From: Haloarcula vallismortis ATCC 29715 | GTDB taxonomy: Archaea > Halobacteriota > Halobacteria > Halobacteriales > Haloarculaceae | DNA length: 64,000 nt | NCBI RefSeq assembly: GCF_000337775.1 | Contig: NZ_AOLQ01000055.1 | Location: 1-64,000, forward strand | Direction of reading: 5' to 3' | Shown here: positions 1-8,353 of the stretch, piece after piece | How the letters are laid out: every line of letters begins with the position of its first letter | Numbering within the stretch: the first letter of the stretch is position 1 | Program-made: the position numbers and the translations under genes | The notes under the pieces: model-generated | What the model was told of the DNA's origin: nothing | The model's database searches: none | Seen by the model: only the letters and a program-made list of their open reading frames with translations

Positions 1-60
1 CCTCAGTTTCGAGCCCCGGAAGTAGACACGTTTTTACTGACCAATTGCGGATTTTGTATC

Positions 61-384
61 ATGGCGGTAGATAACAATCGGTGTGAAAGCGGCTGTGCTG
101 CCACGCTACCCGATGTTGTTCCGTTCAGCCTCTCTCATGTGACACGACAGAGTTGGGAATTAGGCACGCGCTCTGTGCAGGATGAGCAAACGACAGCGCT
201 CGGGAAATGGTCCTATCAGGCCGGGCAGTGGTCCCTGTCACTGTTTGCGGTAACAAGCGAGACCGCCATTATCCGTATCCAGACACCAGTCGGTCGAAAG
301 CGGTATTACGGGGCGATTCAGTCAGAGCTCCACACAGCTATGCAAGAACTCGAAGCGAGCGCAGCCTGGCAGAAAGTGATGTGA
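61..384 (+). CDS. Hypothetical protein, 107 aa
   Basis: This open frame begins at an ATG a few bases after the AT-rich stretch TTTTGTATC and ends at TGA. The second half (about residues 62-105) reads like real protein, with alternating hydrophobic and charged residues ending in a helix-like ELHTAMQELEASAAW segment. I recognise no family, signal peptide or membrane segment. It is less acidic than its neighbours, so it may be a spurious frame. The region upstream lies outside the window. Confidence 0.4.
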   Translation: MAVDNNRCESGCAATLPDVVPFSLSHVTRQSWELGTRSVQDEQTTALGKWSYQAGQWSLSLFAVTSETAIIRIQTPVGRKRYYGAIQSELHTAMQELEASAAWQKVM

Positions 385-501
385 GTCCTGACGACACTAC
401 GGACCTGTTCCTCTGGAACGGATTCCGTACAGGAAAATGGGTGTCGCCTTGACGAAACTATAGACGAGCCAGTTAGCAGTCGAGTCTGAAAGGTGTACGC
501 A

Positions 502-1338
502 TCAGTCAGGCTGGCCGAGCCCTCCCGCCTGTCCTAGCCGCTTCGGCCCCGAATACACGACTACAACGATAGTGGTGGCGACGAGGAACCCGACCATTGC
601 GAGGCTCGCCGGATCAGAGTCAAGAACAGGGAACATTCCATGGGTCCAGTTCCACGAAGTGTGCATGAGAACCACCGGAAGTAGACTGCCGTTCGTGCTG
701 TTGTACACCCAGGTCATGAGCACAGAGAGCAACGTGATAGCGACGGCGAACCCAAGGAATGGATTGTCGTAGTAGATCGTCTCGCTCGGGATGTAGAACA
801 GAGGGAGATGCCAGACTGCCCAGACGAGTCCAACAGCGAGACCTCCGCCGAGTGGCGTAAGCTGTTCTTGGAGCGGATCAAGGAGGTAGCCACGCCACCC
901 GAACTCTTCTTGAACTGGCCCGCCAAGCAGGAGGATCCAGACGAACGCGATGGGGAGAACAAACGGTTGGTCCGCCCAGGGAAACGTCGGTGTCGTCCCG
1001 GTAGCGACGGCTACTACGAGGGCGCTGCCGACGAGCACTGGTGGGAACAGCAAGGCGATGAGAACCCAGCGCTTGCGATAGTCGAGTCGGAACGCTCGGA
1101 CAGCGAGTCGCCGCACTCCCCTGAACCCGTCGGCGTAGACGACGACGAGAAGCGCAGCGACGGTTGGACCGAACGCACCCAAATCCGGCAGGACCTGCAC
1201 ACCCACATCGGCACCCTCTGCGAGAAGGACCTTCAGCCCCCAAAACCCCCACGACCACGCGAACGTCAGGACGAGAAACGTGGCTATGCCGCCGGTGCCG
1301 ACCTCCCTGGTGTCCGATTTCCCGCTGACTCGTGTCAT
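502..1338 (-). CDS. CPBP family intramembrane metalloprotease
   Basis: A 278-residue polytopic membrane protein of the CPBP (CAAX prenyl protease-like, ABI) family, predicted to be a zinc protease working inside the membrane. The family motifs are visible: a Glu-Glu pair with a following Arg (E144, E145, R149 in QEEFGWRG), a His in the next segment (H177) and HxxxN (H226, N230). Hydrophobic segments at about residues 19-40, 55-70, 91-112, 126-141 and 195-212 fit the usual fold. The substrate is not evident. It stands alone, reading away from a small AT-rich promoter region at 1339-1375. Confidence 0.85.
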   Translation of the reverse strand: MTRVSGKSDTREVGTGGIATFLVLTFAWSWGFWGLKVLLAEGADVGVQVLPDLGAFGPTVAALLVVVYADGFRGVRRLAVRAFRLDYRKRWVLIALLFPPVLVGSALVVAVATGTTPTFPWADQPFVLPIAFVWILLLGGPVQEEFGWRGYLLDPLQEQLTPLGGGLAVGLVWAVWHLPLFYIPSETIYYDNPFLGFAVAITLLSVLMTWVYNSTNGSLLPVVLMHTSWNWTHGMFPVLDSDPASLAMVGFLVATTIVVVVYSGPKRLGQAGGLGQPD

Positions 1339-1686
1339 GTCACTAATAATATATTACACACAGTATAATATGGGTCATCGGTCCTCGCGTGCCGGCAAGT
1401 CGGCTATTTACCGGCAGCCAGTGATCCAGTAAGAGGAATAGTTCCACACGATGGCTGCCGAAACTACGCAAATTACTGTTTGTATGGTCTTCAGCAGTGA
1501 CAGCCGCCGAATCACATGGTTACGTAACGGCTGAAGGCCTATCAGAGATGTTGGTCGTCGGTATCGGGGCTGGGCTGTTGCTTAGATTGTTGGCGACTCT
1601 TCTATCTTTCTCGGCTGAAGCGAGTCGCCATTGACGCCAAGCTCGTGACGAACTCGCCGTGGTTGGGCGATGGGCGTTCGCCACGC
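1339..1686. other. Non-coding gap with a promoter region
   Basis: The left end is AT-rich (about 1345-1372) and contains TAATATATTA and TATAATA stretches, which probably supply the minus-strand promoter of the CPBP protease gene. A 6-bp inverted repeat (TGCCGG at 1390-1395, CCGGCA at 1411-1416) lies just beyond it. Nothing else recognisable is present. Confidence 0.5.
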
Positions 1687-2073
1687 TCAGTCGGTGTACC
1701 AGTACGCCCAGAGAATCAACACGCCCTGAAGCGGCAGCCGCGCCCAGCGGACCAGCGCAGATGGCTGGCCGCCACCCGTTCCATCGATGGTGACCATAGA
1801 GACAGCCATGTAGATGTTCGCGGGAAAGATCGCGACGAGCAGTGCAATCGTCGCCCAAGCGGCGTATGAGCGCGTCTGCGGCACCAACAGGCCGAGCCCG
1901 ACACCGACCTCGGCGACGCCGGACAGATACACCAGCGCAAGCGGCGCCGGCAAAACCGGCGGCACGATCTGGACGTATAGCTCTGGCACGACGAAATGCA
2001 ATATCCCAACAACATACAGGAGCGCCATCACGTAGCACAACGGTCGTTTGAACTGCCGCAAGCCAACACGCAT
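1687..2073 (-). CDS. DoxX family membrane protein
   Basis: A 128-residue protein with four hydrophobic segments (about residues 13-35, 46-65, 69-85 and 108-124), matching the small four-helix DoxX/MauE-type fold. The GVAEVGVGLGLLVPQTR stretch between helices 2 and 3 is typical of DoxX proteins. Its biochemical role is unknown; DoxX proteins have been linked to oxidoreductase partners, but nothing adjacent fixes this. The start gives a normal N-terminus (MRVGLRQFKRP) leading straight into helix 1. Confidence 0.75.
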   Translation of the reverse strand: MRVGLRQFKRPLCYVMALLYVVGILHFVVPELYVQIVPPVLPAPLALVYLSGVAEVGVGLGLLVPQTRSYAAWATIALLVAIFPANIYMAVSMVTIDGTGGGQPSALVRWARLPLQGVLILWAYWYTD

Positions 2074-2148
2074 CTGTCAGTGTGTAGGTCGGGCAGTAGA
2101 AAGGAAGTTGGGATTTGGACTCCAGTGGGAAAACAGAGGAGCGGCCTC

Positions 2149-2730
2149 TCATCCAGGGAGAAAGAGATTGAGGATTGCCACGACTACGCCAGCAAGTCCC
2201 ATTCGAGCGGCAGCCACGTACCACCGCTGGCCCGAAATCGAACCCATGTAGGCACCGAACGCACCCAACACACCGACGCCCAGGCCGACCGCAATGAGTG
2301 CCGCCTCCGTCATCGTGACGACAGTCCCGGCGACAAGGAACGGCGTCAGCGGAATCAGAATCCCGACAAGCGGCCCCAGCCCGCTCATGATGGCGTGAAC
2401 GAACCGGGCACCGCGCTGGTTCCGCTGTACGCGGGTATCATCAAGATCTGTGAGCATCGCTTGCTCGATACGTCTGATTTCGGCTCGAGTTTCGGCACGT
2501 TCGATTTCCCACACGCTCCAGACCGCAGAGGTCCCGAGTCCGACTGCTGCCCCCAGTCCAATTTTGATCACAGTGCCTCCGTCAGAGACCCCCGAAAGGA
2601 CGGCCCCGACGATGATGCCAATGCTCGTGAGCGTCCCGTCGAAGCCGTTCGAAATGAAGTATCGACGAGAGATTGCAAGGACATCTTCCTTTCCAAGCAG
2701 GCGCCTGAAGAACTGTCGAATGGACGCCAC
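2149..2730 (-). CDS. VIT1/CCC1-like membrane transporter
   Basis: A 193-residue protein resembling the VIT1/CCC1 family of metal (iron/manganese) transporters. The N-terminal half has the family pattern in which a short amphipathic leader precedes ISNGFDGTLTSIGIIVGA, followed by a glycine-rich helix and a charged cytoplasmic helix (about residues 80-110). Three more hydrophobic helices follow (about 117-190). It ends 6 bases from the DUF211 gene's stop in the same direction, so the two probably form one transcript with DUF211 first. Metal specificity cannot be read from the sequence. Confidence 0.75.
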   Translation of the reverse strand: MASIRQFFRRLLGKEDVLAISRRYFISNGFDGTLTSIGIIVGAVLSGVSDGGTVIKIGLGAAVGLGTSAVWSVWEIERAETRAEIRRIEQAMLTDLDDTRVQRNQRGARFVHAIMSGLGPLVGILIPLTPFLVAGTVVTMTEAALIAVGLGVGVLGAFGAYMGSISGQRWYVAAARMGLAGVVVAILNLFLPG

Positions 2731-2736
2731 AGCGAA

Positions 2737-3027
2737 TCAGCCATCCTGTAACGTCCGTCGATCCGTGACAACGGCGTCACCGCAGGCAACCTGGTCGACG
2801 GAGTGTACTGACCCGCCGAGGTTTTCGATCGTCTCATCGATCGCCTCGAAGTCCAGATCGTCGCCTTCGAACGTGAGCTTGACGTTTTGCACTTCCTGAT
2901 CCAGTTCAATCAGGGACGCTGTTGCTCCATCGACACTCGCAATTTCGGCCAGTTGATCGGTGAACGTCAGTAGCGGTGGGTCGTGTGGTTTCAGGACATC
3001 GATAACAAGGCGTCGGACTGCTGCCAT
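2737..3027 (-). CDS. DUF211 domain protein
   Basis: A 96-residue protein covering one complete DUF211 domain, a small ferredoxin-like alpha/beta domain found in archaea. Typical features are the opening VRRLVIDVLKPHDP, the VQNVKLTFEGDDLDFEAI strand-helix unit and the GGSVHSVDQVACGD ending. The function is unknown. It lies directly upstream of the VIT1-like transporter gene with a 6-base gap, and DUF211 genes are often found next to membrane transporters, so an accessory role is plausible but unproven. Confidence 0.85.
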   Translation of the reverse strand: MAAVRRLVIDVLKPHDPPLLTFTDQLAEIASVDGATASLIELDQEVQNVKLTFEGDDLDFEAIDETIENLGGSVHSVDQVACGDAVVTDRRTLQDG

Positions 3028-3380
3028 ATCTCAACACGCGAAGGGTTATGGTAAAAATGTGTGCCAAGACCACTCCGTCAGCGCATCAACTCTATAGAGA
3101 CCCGACAGCAGTACTGTACATTCTCTATCAGAATAGATGTCAAGAACCGTCAGCAGGCGAGATGTTATTAGATCTCACTGTGTAGTTCGTCGAACAGCGT
3201 CTCTGGACTACCATGCATCTGAAACGACAGCGAGCCGAACAGTTTGCTACGCAGACGATGATACAACAGGGGCTCAGAGGCCACAGTCACAACGGGAGGA
3301 CAAATAGAGCCTTCCACCCACCCCACGACGGTCTCCGTTGCCCAGATAGCTGACCGGGGTTCAACCAAGCGACTACCAGC
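3028..3380. other. Non-coding gap between divergent genes
   Basis: A gap separating the minus-strand DUF211 gene from the plus-strand universal stress gene. A short open frame at 3168-3368 (minus) has no recognisable features and I do not call it. AT-rich promoter-like bases occur near 3030-3060 and 3160-3180. Confidence 0.4.
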
Positions 3381-4277
3381 ATGTACGACACCATCCTGTT
3401 CCCGACTGACGGGAGCGACGCCGCAGAATCGGTTCTTGAATACGCGCTACAGATCGCAGTCGAGCACGAGGCGACAATCCATATCCTCAACGTCGCTGAC
3501 ACTGGCCACGACAGTGCCACCACGGTTCGTGAAGAAGTCGTCGACGTTCTCGAAACAGAGGGAGAGCGCATTGTGGCAGAAGCCACACAACGCGCGAAGG
3601 ACAGCGGCGTTCCAGTTGTCTCTGCAGTCCTTCAGGGTGACCCACACAGGACGATAGTCGACTACAGCGAACAGTCCGACAGTGACTGCATCGTCATGCC
3701 GACACACGGGCAACGTGGGATCAAGCGAATCCTCCTCGGAAGCGTCACCGAGCGTGTCATCAACACGGCGACAGTGCCCGTCGTTGCGGTCAACCCTGCC
3801 AAGGATCGGTCACTCGCGTATCCGCCAAAGCACGTCCTCGTCCCAACGGATGGCAGTCGTGGCGCAGAGCTCGCAGTGACACAGGGGATTGCCGTTGCAA
3901 AAGCGACGGGGGCCACACTCCATCTGCTCCACGTTGTCGAGACCGCCGGGCTCGGGCCCGAGACGCGCTCTGGCCGAAAGGAGGGGGAGTTGACTGATCG
4001 GGCGAGCGAAATTGTGGCGGAGGCGACCGAGAGGGTCGAGGAAGCGTCGCTTGACTCGGTCACCACAGCCATCGAATACGGTACCCCTTCGAAGGTGATT
4101 TGTGACTACATAGACGAGAACGAGGTCGATCTCGCGATGATGGGGACACACGGACGGACGGATTTCAGCAGGTACGTCATGGGTGGTGTCAGCGCCAAAA
4201 TCGTCCGGACGTCCCCAGTTCCAGTGGTGTGGGTGCGCGAGCCCGACACTGAATCAGATGAGTCGGTCGAGTTGTGA
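3381..4277 (+). CDS. Universal stress protein, tandem UspA domains
   Basis: A 298-residue cytoplasmic protein of two UspA domains (about 1-142 and 148-290). Each begins with a strand of the type YDTILFPTDGSD or KHVLVPTDGSR. The ATP-binding loop has the family form G-x2-G-x9-G-S/T. In the second domain it reads GTHG then nine residues then GG. In the first it reads PTHG then nine residues then GS, so the first glycine is a proline. Such proteins are thought to act as nucleotide-binding stress sensors. The gene stands alone and starts at the ATG that opens the first strand. Confidence 0.9.
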   Translation: MYDTILFPTDGSDAAESVLEYALQIAVEHEATIHILNVADTGHDSATTVREEVVDVLETEGERIVAEATQRAKDSGVPVVSAVLQGDPHRTIVDYSEQSDSDCIVMPTHGQRGIKRILLGSVTERVINTATVPVVAVNPAKDRSLAYPPKHVLVPTDGSRGAELAVTQGIAVAKATGATLHLLHVVETAGLGPETRSGRKEGELTDRASEIVAEATERVEEASLDSVTTAIEYGTPSKVICDYIDENEVDLAMMGTHGRTDFSRYVMGGVSAKIVRTSPVPVVWVREPDTESDESVEL

Positions 4278-4394
4278 ATCTGCCAGCCTATCCTAGAGTA
4301 CGGGTCACATAACGCTTCTGTGCGTACTGGTCCCCAACGGAACTCTCGATATGCGGGAGTGTTTAGTAACCATAGACACCACGTAAATCGAATC

Positions 4395-5009
4395 ATGACC
4401 ACAGATGACTCACAGCCCGGAGGGGGGACGAGCAAAGTCGATGCCGTGATTCAGAAATACGATCTTGTCGGGATGGGTGCAGAGCTCGAAAGTCGGTGGG
4501 TTGGCGACGAGGGCGAAGAGCAAAGTACCCGCGACCTTGCTGACTATTTCAATCAGTCAGTGCTCGAATCGGCCATCGAAGGGACTGACGCTCCGACACT
4601 AAGTGGCGATATCCAACAGGTCTATCAGTCACTCAGTGAAGATGACGCCGACGCCCCGATCATACGCTCTCGCCTCGAACAGAGCGGCGTCGATATCGAA
4701 TCTGTGATGGCTGACTTTATCTCCCACCAGACAGTGTATCGCTACCTCACGAACGACCGTGGCGCGGTCAGACCTGAGCAGACGCCCGGAGAGCGGAAAA
4801 AAAGCGCTATTGACAGAATACAGCGCCTCCGGGGGCGAACCACCGCTGTAACAAGACAAACTATCGAGAGTCTAGAAAAAAACGACGCCATCTCGGCAGG
4901 CGAGTTCAACATCATCAACGAACTGCAGGTGCTGTGTGAGGACTGTGGCCGTAGCTACGATATTGTCGCGTTTCTGGAACAAGATGGCTGCGACTGTCAG
5001 TCCGCATAA
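4395..5009 (+). CDS. rdfA: Rod-determining factor RdfA
   Basis: A 204-residue protein that I recognise as the haloarchaeal RdfA family, reported to control the disk-to-rod cell-shape switch in Haloferax. Conserved features are KVDAVIQKYDLVGMGAELE near the N-terminus, the RDLADYFNQ helix, the VMADFISHQTVYRYLTN block in the middle and a C-terminal cysteine cluster (CEDCG ... CDC) likely to bind zinc. The open frame extends upstream to 4320, but the ATG at 4395 gives the usual family N-terminus, so I chose it. The family has many paralogues per genome, so this copy need not be the shape regulator itself. Confidence 0.8.
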   Translation: MTTDDSQPGGGTSKVDAVIQKYDLVGMGAELESRWVGDEGEEQSTRDLADYFNQSVLESAIEGTDAPTLSGDIQQVYQSLSEDDADAPIIRSRLEQSGVDIESVMADFISHQTVYRYLTNDRGAVRPEQTPGERKKSAIDRIQRLRGRTTAVTRQTIESLEKNDAISAGEFNIINELQVLCEDCGRSYDIVAFLEQDGCDCQSA

Positions 5010-5084
5010 CGGTATCTGTACGTATTATCACAGACAGCCCGGACAGCAGTCCCGTAAGCACACCTGTTCCACGACGGACAGCAG

Positions 5085-5363
5085 TCAGCCGAGCCTCGGG
5101 AACCGGTCGGACTTACAGTCGACACTGCAGAACGCGTATTCCGTGACGTTACCGGAATTATCTCTGGTAGTCACATTTCGATACTGGACGTTTTCACCGA
5201 TCGGTGCTCCACAGTGATCGCAGTGTCGCGTTGCAATCGAGTTAACCACGACCCTGATAGATTGGCTCTCAACGCTTTCGGGGACTGCACTTCGCGCTTG
5301 GTCCGCGTTTGCGATATCTGCTGGTTGTTGGCTACGATGCTCCTGCGTGTTTTGTGCGTTCAT
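5085..5363 (-). CDS. Small zinc-finger protein, paralogue of 6000-6275
   Basis: A 92-residue protein. The first about 35 residues are polar and probably disordered. The rest is a compact domain with CDHCG at residue 48 and a second pair, FCSVDC, about 27 residues later, so one zinc is likely bound by CxxC...CxxxC. The region between (NVTTRDNSGNVTEYAF) closely matches the protein encoded at 6000-6275 on the other strand. The number of residues before the first cysteine (47) is the same in both. The function is unknown. The gene reads away from the structured element at 5413-5629. Confidence 0.7.
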   Translation of the reverse strand: MNAQNTQEHRSQQPADIANADQARSAVPESVESQSIRVVVNSIATRHCDHCGAPIGENVQYRNVTTRDNSGNVTEYAFCSVDCKSDRFPRLG

Positions 5364-5412
5364 GATGTTGCTGAGTGTGATTTGTCGTTGGTGTCATAGC
5401 GCTTCGTAGGGT

Positions 5413-5629
5413 GGGTCGTCTCGACCCGAAAACCGTCGGCTGGTGCTCTGGAGACCAGCCAAGACTGACGTTTTCCACCTGTGTGCCGGCGTTTGCCCGC
5501 ACTGTGATGGTCTACGTCAGTTTAAAATGTAAAAAATGTAAAACTAGATAGAGAGCAATCCGCACCGATCAAGTGCCGGGACAGCGGGCTTGCCTTCCAA
5601 GCCGTACGGTTAACGCCCGGGTTCATGCA
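5413..5629 (+). ncRNA. Candidate structured RNA element, copy A
   Basis: An intergenic element with a second diverged copy at 12090-12302. From left to right I see: hairpin GGGTCG/CGACCC (5413-5418, 5422-5427) ending in ACCCGAA; hairpin GGCTGGT/ACCAGCC (5438-5444, 5454-5460); a long arm whose base pairs 5462-5471 with 5514-5523; an internal loop (UUUCC/CU); a 3-bp ACC/GGU stem; an apical hairpin (5483-5490 with 5495-5502, one C-C mismatch); an A-rich linker starting TTTAAA; and TGCCGGGACAGC leading into hairpin GGCTTG/CAAGCC (5587-5592, 5598-5603). Relative to copy B, the long arm shows an A-T to G-C double change and an A-U to G-U change, so pairing is kept on the plus strand. Transcription is not shown by the sequence. 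It lies between two divergent zinc-finger genes. Confidence 0.45.
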
Positions 5630-5999
5630 AGTATCTTTAATGGATGTACACTTAACGATTCTGTGAGTGATATTCACACTCACCAATTACCTGCGTCTGT
5701 AAGCGACCCCCTCTCAGTAGCGGAATTGCTGTATACTAACCAAATGATTAAATACGACAGTTAATCATATAGATGTATGATACCGGGTTCTCGGACGACA
5801 GAAGCGTCCCAGAGAACGAGAGATGCAGTGGCTGTAGAGACTGATTATACGTTTTAATCCGACATATCCGGTGGCCCACCATACCCTGGGCAGTAACCCG
5901 GAATCGGTGGTAAACGTCGGGAAGCCGTCCATCGCTACGCCGGAGATGTGTTCCAGTAAAACGAGCCCTCCACCTGTCAACAACGAATCGATACAAACG
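5630..5999. other. AT-rich gap upstream of zinc-finger gene
   Basis: Non-coding, AT-rich sequence between the structured element and the plus-strand zinc-finger gene. A TATA-like TTTTAATCC at about 5850-5858 may drive that gene. Alternative starts GTG 5871 and ATG 5946 lie in frame with it. I see no other feature. Confidence 0.35.
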
Positions 6000-6275
6000 A
6001 TGAAGGGAGAAACTGAGGCAGAGCAGCCACTAGCAACCGGTCGTTGCAGCATGAATACTAGCAGCAACACAGCCGCTGCCGAGCTGATTATTCAAAACAA
6101 GTCAACGCGAGTCTTGGTTGGCGGGTCACCGAGCTACCGCTGTGACTACTGTGGACAGGTAATCAGCGAGCGGATGAGATACAGTGGAGTTACGATACGA
6201 GACTCGGCCGGAAATATAACGGAGCATTTCTTCTGCGAAGAGGAGTGTATGATATCTCAGTATCCCGACATTTAA
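6000..6275 (+). CDS. Small zinc-finger protein, paralogue of 5085-5363
   Basis: A 91-residue protein from the ATG at 6000; in-frame starts also exist at 5871 (GTG), 5946 and 6051. I chose 6000 because it puts 47 residues before the first cysteine, exactly as in the divergent paralogue. The domain has CDYCG, then VTIRDSAGNITEHFF, then CEEEC, so a single zinc site of CxxC...CxxxC type is likely. The leader is polar and low in complexity. Role unknown. The two paralogues point away from each other with structured element A between them. Confidence 0.6.
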   Translation: MKGETEAEQPLATGRCSMNTSSNTAAAELIIQNKSTRVLVGGSPSYRCDYCGQVISERMRYSGVTIRDSAGNITEHFFCEEECMISQYPDI

Positions 6276-6500
6276 CATATATGTTTAGATCGATATCAGC
6301 ACAAGCCCTATATATACAAAGCTATCGAACACAATATGATATCTTCATATTTTAGCTGACGCTGTGGAAAGCCAAATAGCAGTACATCTAGGAGTATAAA
6401 ACAATATCTGAGTATTTGGCTGAGATAAAAGCTTGGGTATATGTATATTACCCGTTTTGTTTGGACACTCACTTTATTTTCTCGTTCTGAAGAGTTGTCT

Positions 6501-6514
6501 GATATATAAATATT
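6501..6514 (+). promoter_or_regulatory. TATA box of small ORF
   Basis: GATATATAAATATT lies about 23 bases (centre to ATG) upstream of the start at 6529, the spacing expected for a leaderless archaeal transcript. Confidence 0.4.
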
Positions 6515-6528
6515 CTCAGTGTATTAAT

Positions 6529-6720
6529 ATGCAACAGTACAGAATAAGGGATGGGTTTAGGTGTTTCCACAATCCATGCCACCACATGACATACTATAAT
6601 GGAAGTAAGGGTATCCTGTACAAAGAACTGCCAACAGACGCACCGAGACCTGAAAAAGAAGAAGACAACAAACTGAGCACCAGTGACGGTGGCGCAACGC
6701 AAACGGTCGCAAACGACTGA
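6529..6720 (+). CDS. Small hypothetical protein, 63 aa
   Basis: A short frame starting at an ATG placed correctly behind a TATA box. The product has a Cys/His-rich stretch near the N-terminus (FRCFHNPCHHM) that could bind metal and an acidic, disordered tail (PRPEKEEDNKLSTSDGG) typical of haloarchaeal proteins. I recognise no family. The surrounding sequence is AT-rich, unlike the core genes, which points to an accessory origin. It may not be a gene. Confidence 0.4.
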   Translation: MQQYRIRDGFRCFHNPCHHMTYYNGSKGILYKELPTDAPRPEKEEDNKLSTSDGGATQTVAND

Positions 6721-6919
6721 CTCTGGTTCATAGCCGGTGTCCGCCGGCGAACCTATATACAGTCGGTATGATGAAAGGGCAACGTAGAGTCCTCTCAGTG
6801 ACTATCTGCTCTGAAGTTGCAGTTTTGAATTAGCAGACAATACCATATCGGCCATAATTGGGTGGAGGCTTTCGCAGTTTGGTCGTAAATAAAGAGACGG
6901 ATGTCTCAATGTGGTTCAG

Positions 6920-8353
6920 TTAGTTTTGTCTGTGTATCGCCTTTCCTCTTGCACTCTGTGCGGCTTCCATTATCGATTCACTTAATGTTGGATGCGTATG
7001 GACAGTGGACCCGATGTCCTGGAGCTTAGCACCCATTTCGATCATTGCTGCGATTTCTGCAATCAATTCGGCTGCCTCCGGCCCGACAATCTGTGCACCG
7101 ATTACACGTTCAGTTTCTTTTGCAGCGACGATTCGGACAAAGCCGTCCGTCCGGTTTGCGGTTAGTGCTCGTCCAGATGCCTGAAACTGGAACTCACCGG
7201 TGAGCGGTGCGACACCTTCATTTGCTGCTTCCGCTGCCGTCAGCCCCACAGTTCCGATTTCCGGATCGGTAAACACGGCAGCCGGGAGTGCCTGATAGTC
7301 GACCGCAGCGGGTTCACCAGCAATGACTTCCGCTGCAACCTCTCCTTCTTTCGATCCCTTGTGCGCGAGCATCGGTTCACCCGCAACGTCACCGACCGCG
7401 AAAATGTGCTCCTTGTTTGTCCGGCACCTGCTATCTGTTGGAATGAACCCCTGAGAACTGGTTTCGACGCCAGCGGCGTCGATACTGAGGGTGTCAGTCA
7501 CCGGGCGCCTGCCGACGGCAACAAGTATTCTGTCAGCGGTGAGTTCTATATCGCTATCATGTGCCGCCTCTTCCGTGGGGACAGCAGTCAGAACGGCCTC
7601 ATCGCCCGACTCCACCCAGCTGTCCGCAGTGTACCCGAAATGGAAATCCACACCGATGTCCTCCGCTCGCTGCCTGACTATCGAGGCGATGTCTTCCTGA
7701 TAGCTGGGAAGCGCCTGTCCGAGCATCTCAATAACCGAGACGTCGCTCCCAAGTCGGCTAAAGACAGTCGCTAGCTCCATGCCGATGTATCCAGCTCCGA
7801 CGATTGCGAGTTCGTCTGGCACTGTGTCGAAGTTCAGAGCGCCATCTGACGAGACAATACGCTCATCATCGAAGTCGAACCCCGGAATTGCAACCGGTCT
7901 GGATCCCGTCGCGATGATGCAGCGTTCGAATTTCAGCGATTCAGACCCCTGTCCTTCACCCTGGTGGACGATTCTGACCTTGTTTTCGTCGGCAAATTCG
8001 GCAGTCCCTCTCAGCAGGTTCACACCAGTTGCCGTACACAGTTGCTCGATACCGCTCGTTAACTGGTCGACGACGCCGTCTTTCCAGCTCATCATCTCGT
8101 CGAGTGCGACCGTTGGGTCCGCGTAAATCCCCAGTTCCTCCGCGTTGCCGGCCTCTGATGCCAGTTTTGAACCGTGTATCAGCGCCTTAGAGGGGATACA
8201 GCCTCGGTTGAGACAGGCTCCCCCGTACTCTCCCTTTTCAACGAGCGTGACATCGAGGTCAAGCTGTGCAGCGCGGATTGCGGCGACGTATCCGCCGGGA
8301 CCCGCACCAATAACCAGTACGTCAGTCGACGTAGTTACATCTCCGACGACCAT
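6920..8353 (-). CDS. lpdA: Dihydrolipoyl dehydrogenase (E3)
   Basis: A 477-residue FAD flavoprotein, the E3 component that reoxidises the dihydrolipoyl group of E2 and makes NADH. Visible motifs are the FAD-binding GAGPGGYVAA, the redox disulphide ACLNRGC in GGACLNRGCIPSK, a second dinucleotide fold GAGYIGMELATVFSRLG, the FAD segment IFAVGDVAG and the C-terminal catalytic HTHPTLSE. The length is normal. The start codon overlaps the stop of the E2 gene by one base (TAATG), so the two are translationally linked. It is the last gene of the E1 alpha-E1 beta-E2-E3 operon. Confidence 0.95.
   Translation of the reverse strand: MVVGDVTTSTDVLVIGAGPGGYVAAIRAAQLDLDVTLVEKGEYGGACLNRGCIPSKALIHGSKLASEAGNAEELGIYADPTVALDEMMSWKDGVVDQLTSGIEQLCTATGVNLLRGTAEFADENKVRIVHQGEGQGSESLKFERCIIATGSRPVAIPGFDFDDERIVSSDGALNFDTVPDELAIVGAGYIGMELATVFSRLGSDVSVIEMLGQALPSYQEDIASIVRQRAEDIGVDFHFGYTADSWVESGDEAVLTAVPTEEAAHDSDIELTADRILVAVGRRPVTDTLSIDAAGVETSSQGFIPTDSRCRTNKEHIFAVGDVAGEPMLAHKGSKEGEVAAEVIAGEPAAVDYQALPAAVFTDPEIGTVGLTAAEAANEGVAPLTGEFQFQASGRALTANRTDGFVRIVAAKETERVIGAQIVGPEAAELIAEIAAMIEMGAKLQDIGSTVHTHPTLSESIMEAAQSARGKAIHRQN

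Noticed and set aside
1390-1416. Inverted repeat TGCCGG/CCGGCA with a 15-base loop
   Set aside because: Short stem, long loop, no T-run and no gene end beside it; likely chance.
1520-2224. Long minus-strand frame overlapping the DoxX gene
   Set aside because: Rich in Arg and Ser with no hydrophobic pattern; it is the out-of-frame shadow of the DoxX and adjacent sequence.
5574-5629. tRNA-like look of the right end of the element (anticodon-arm-like hairpin, GGGTTCA/GGTTCGA near the end, also 12250-12302)
   Set aside because: No acceptor stem, D-arm or complete T-arm can be drawn in either copy, so neither is a tRNA gene; tRNA-derived origin cannot be shown.
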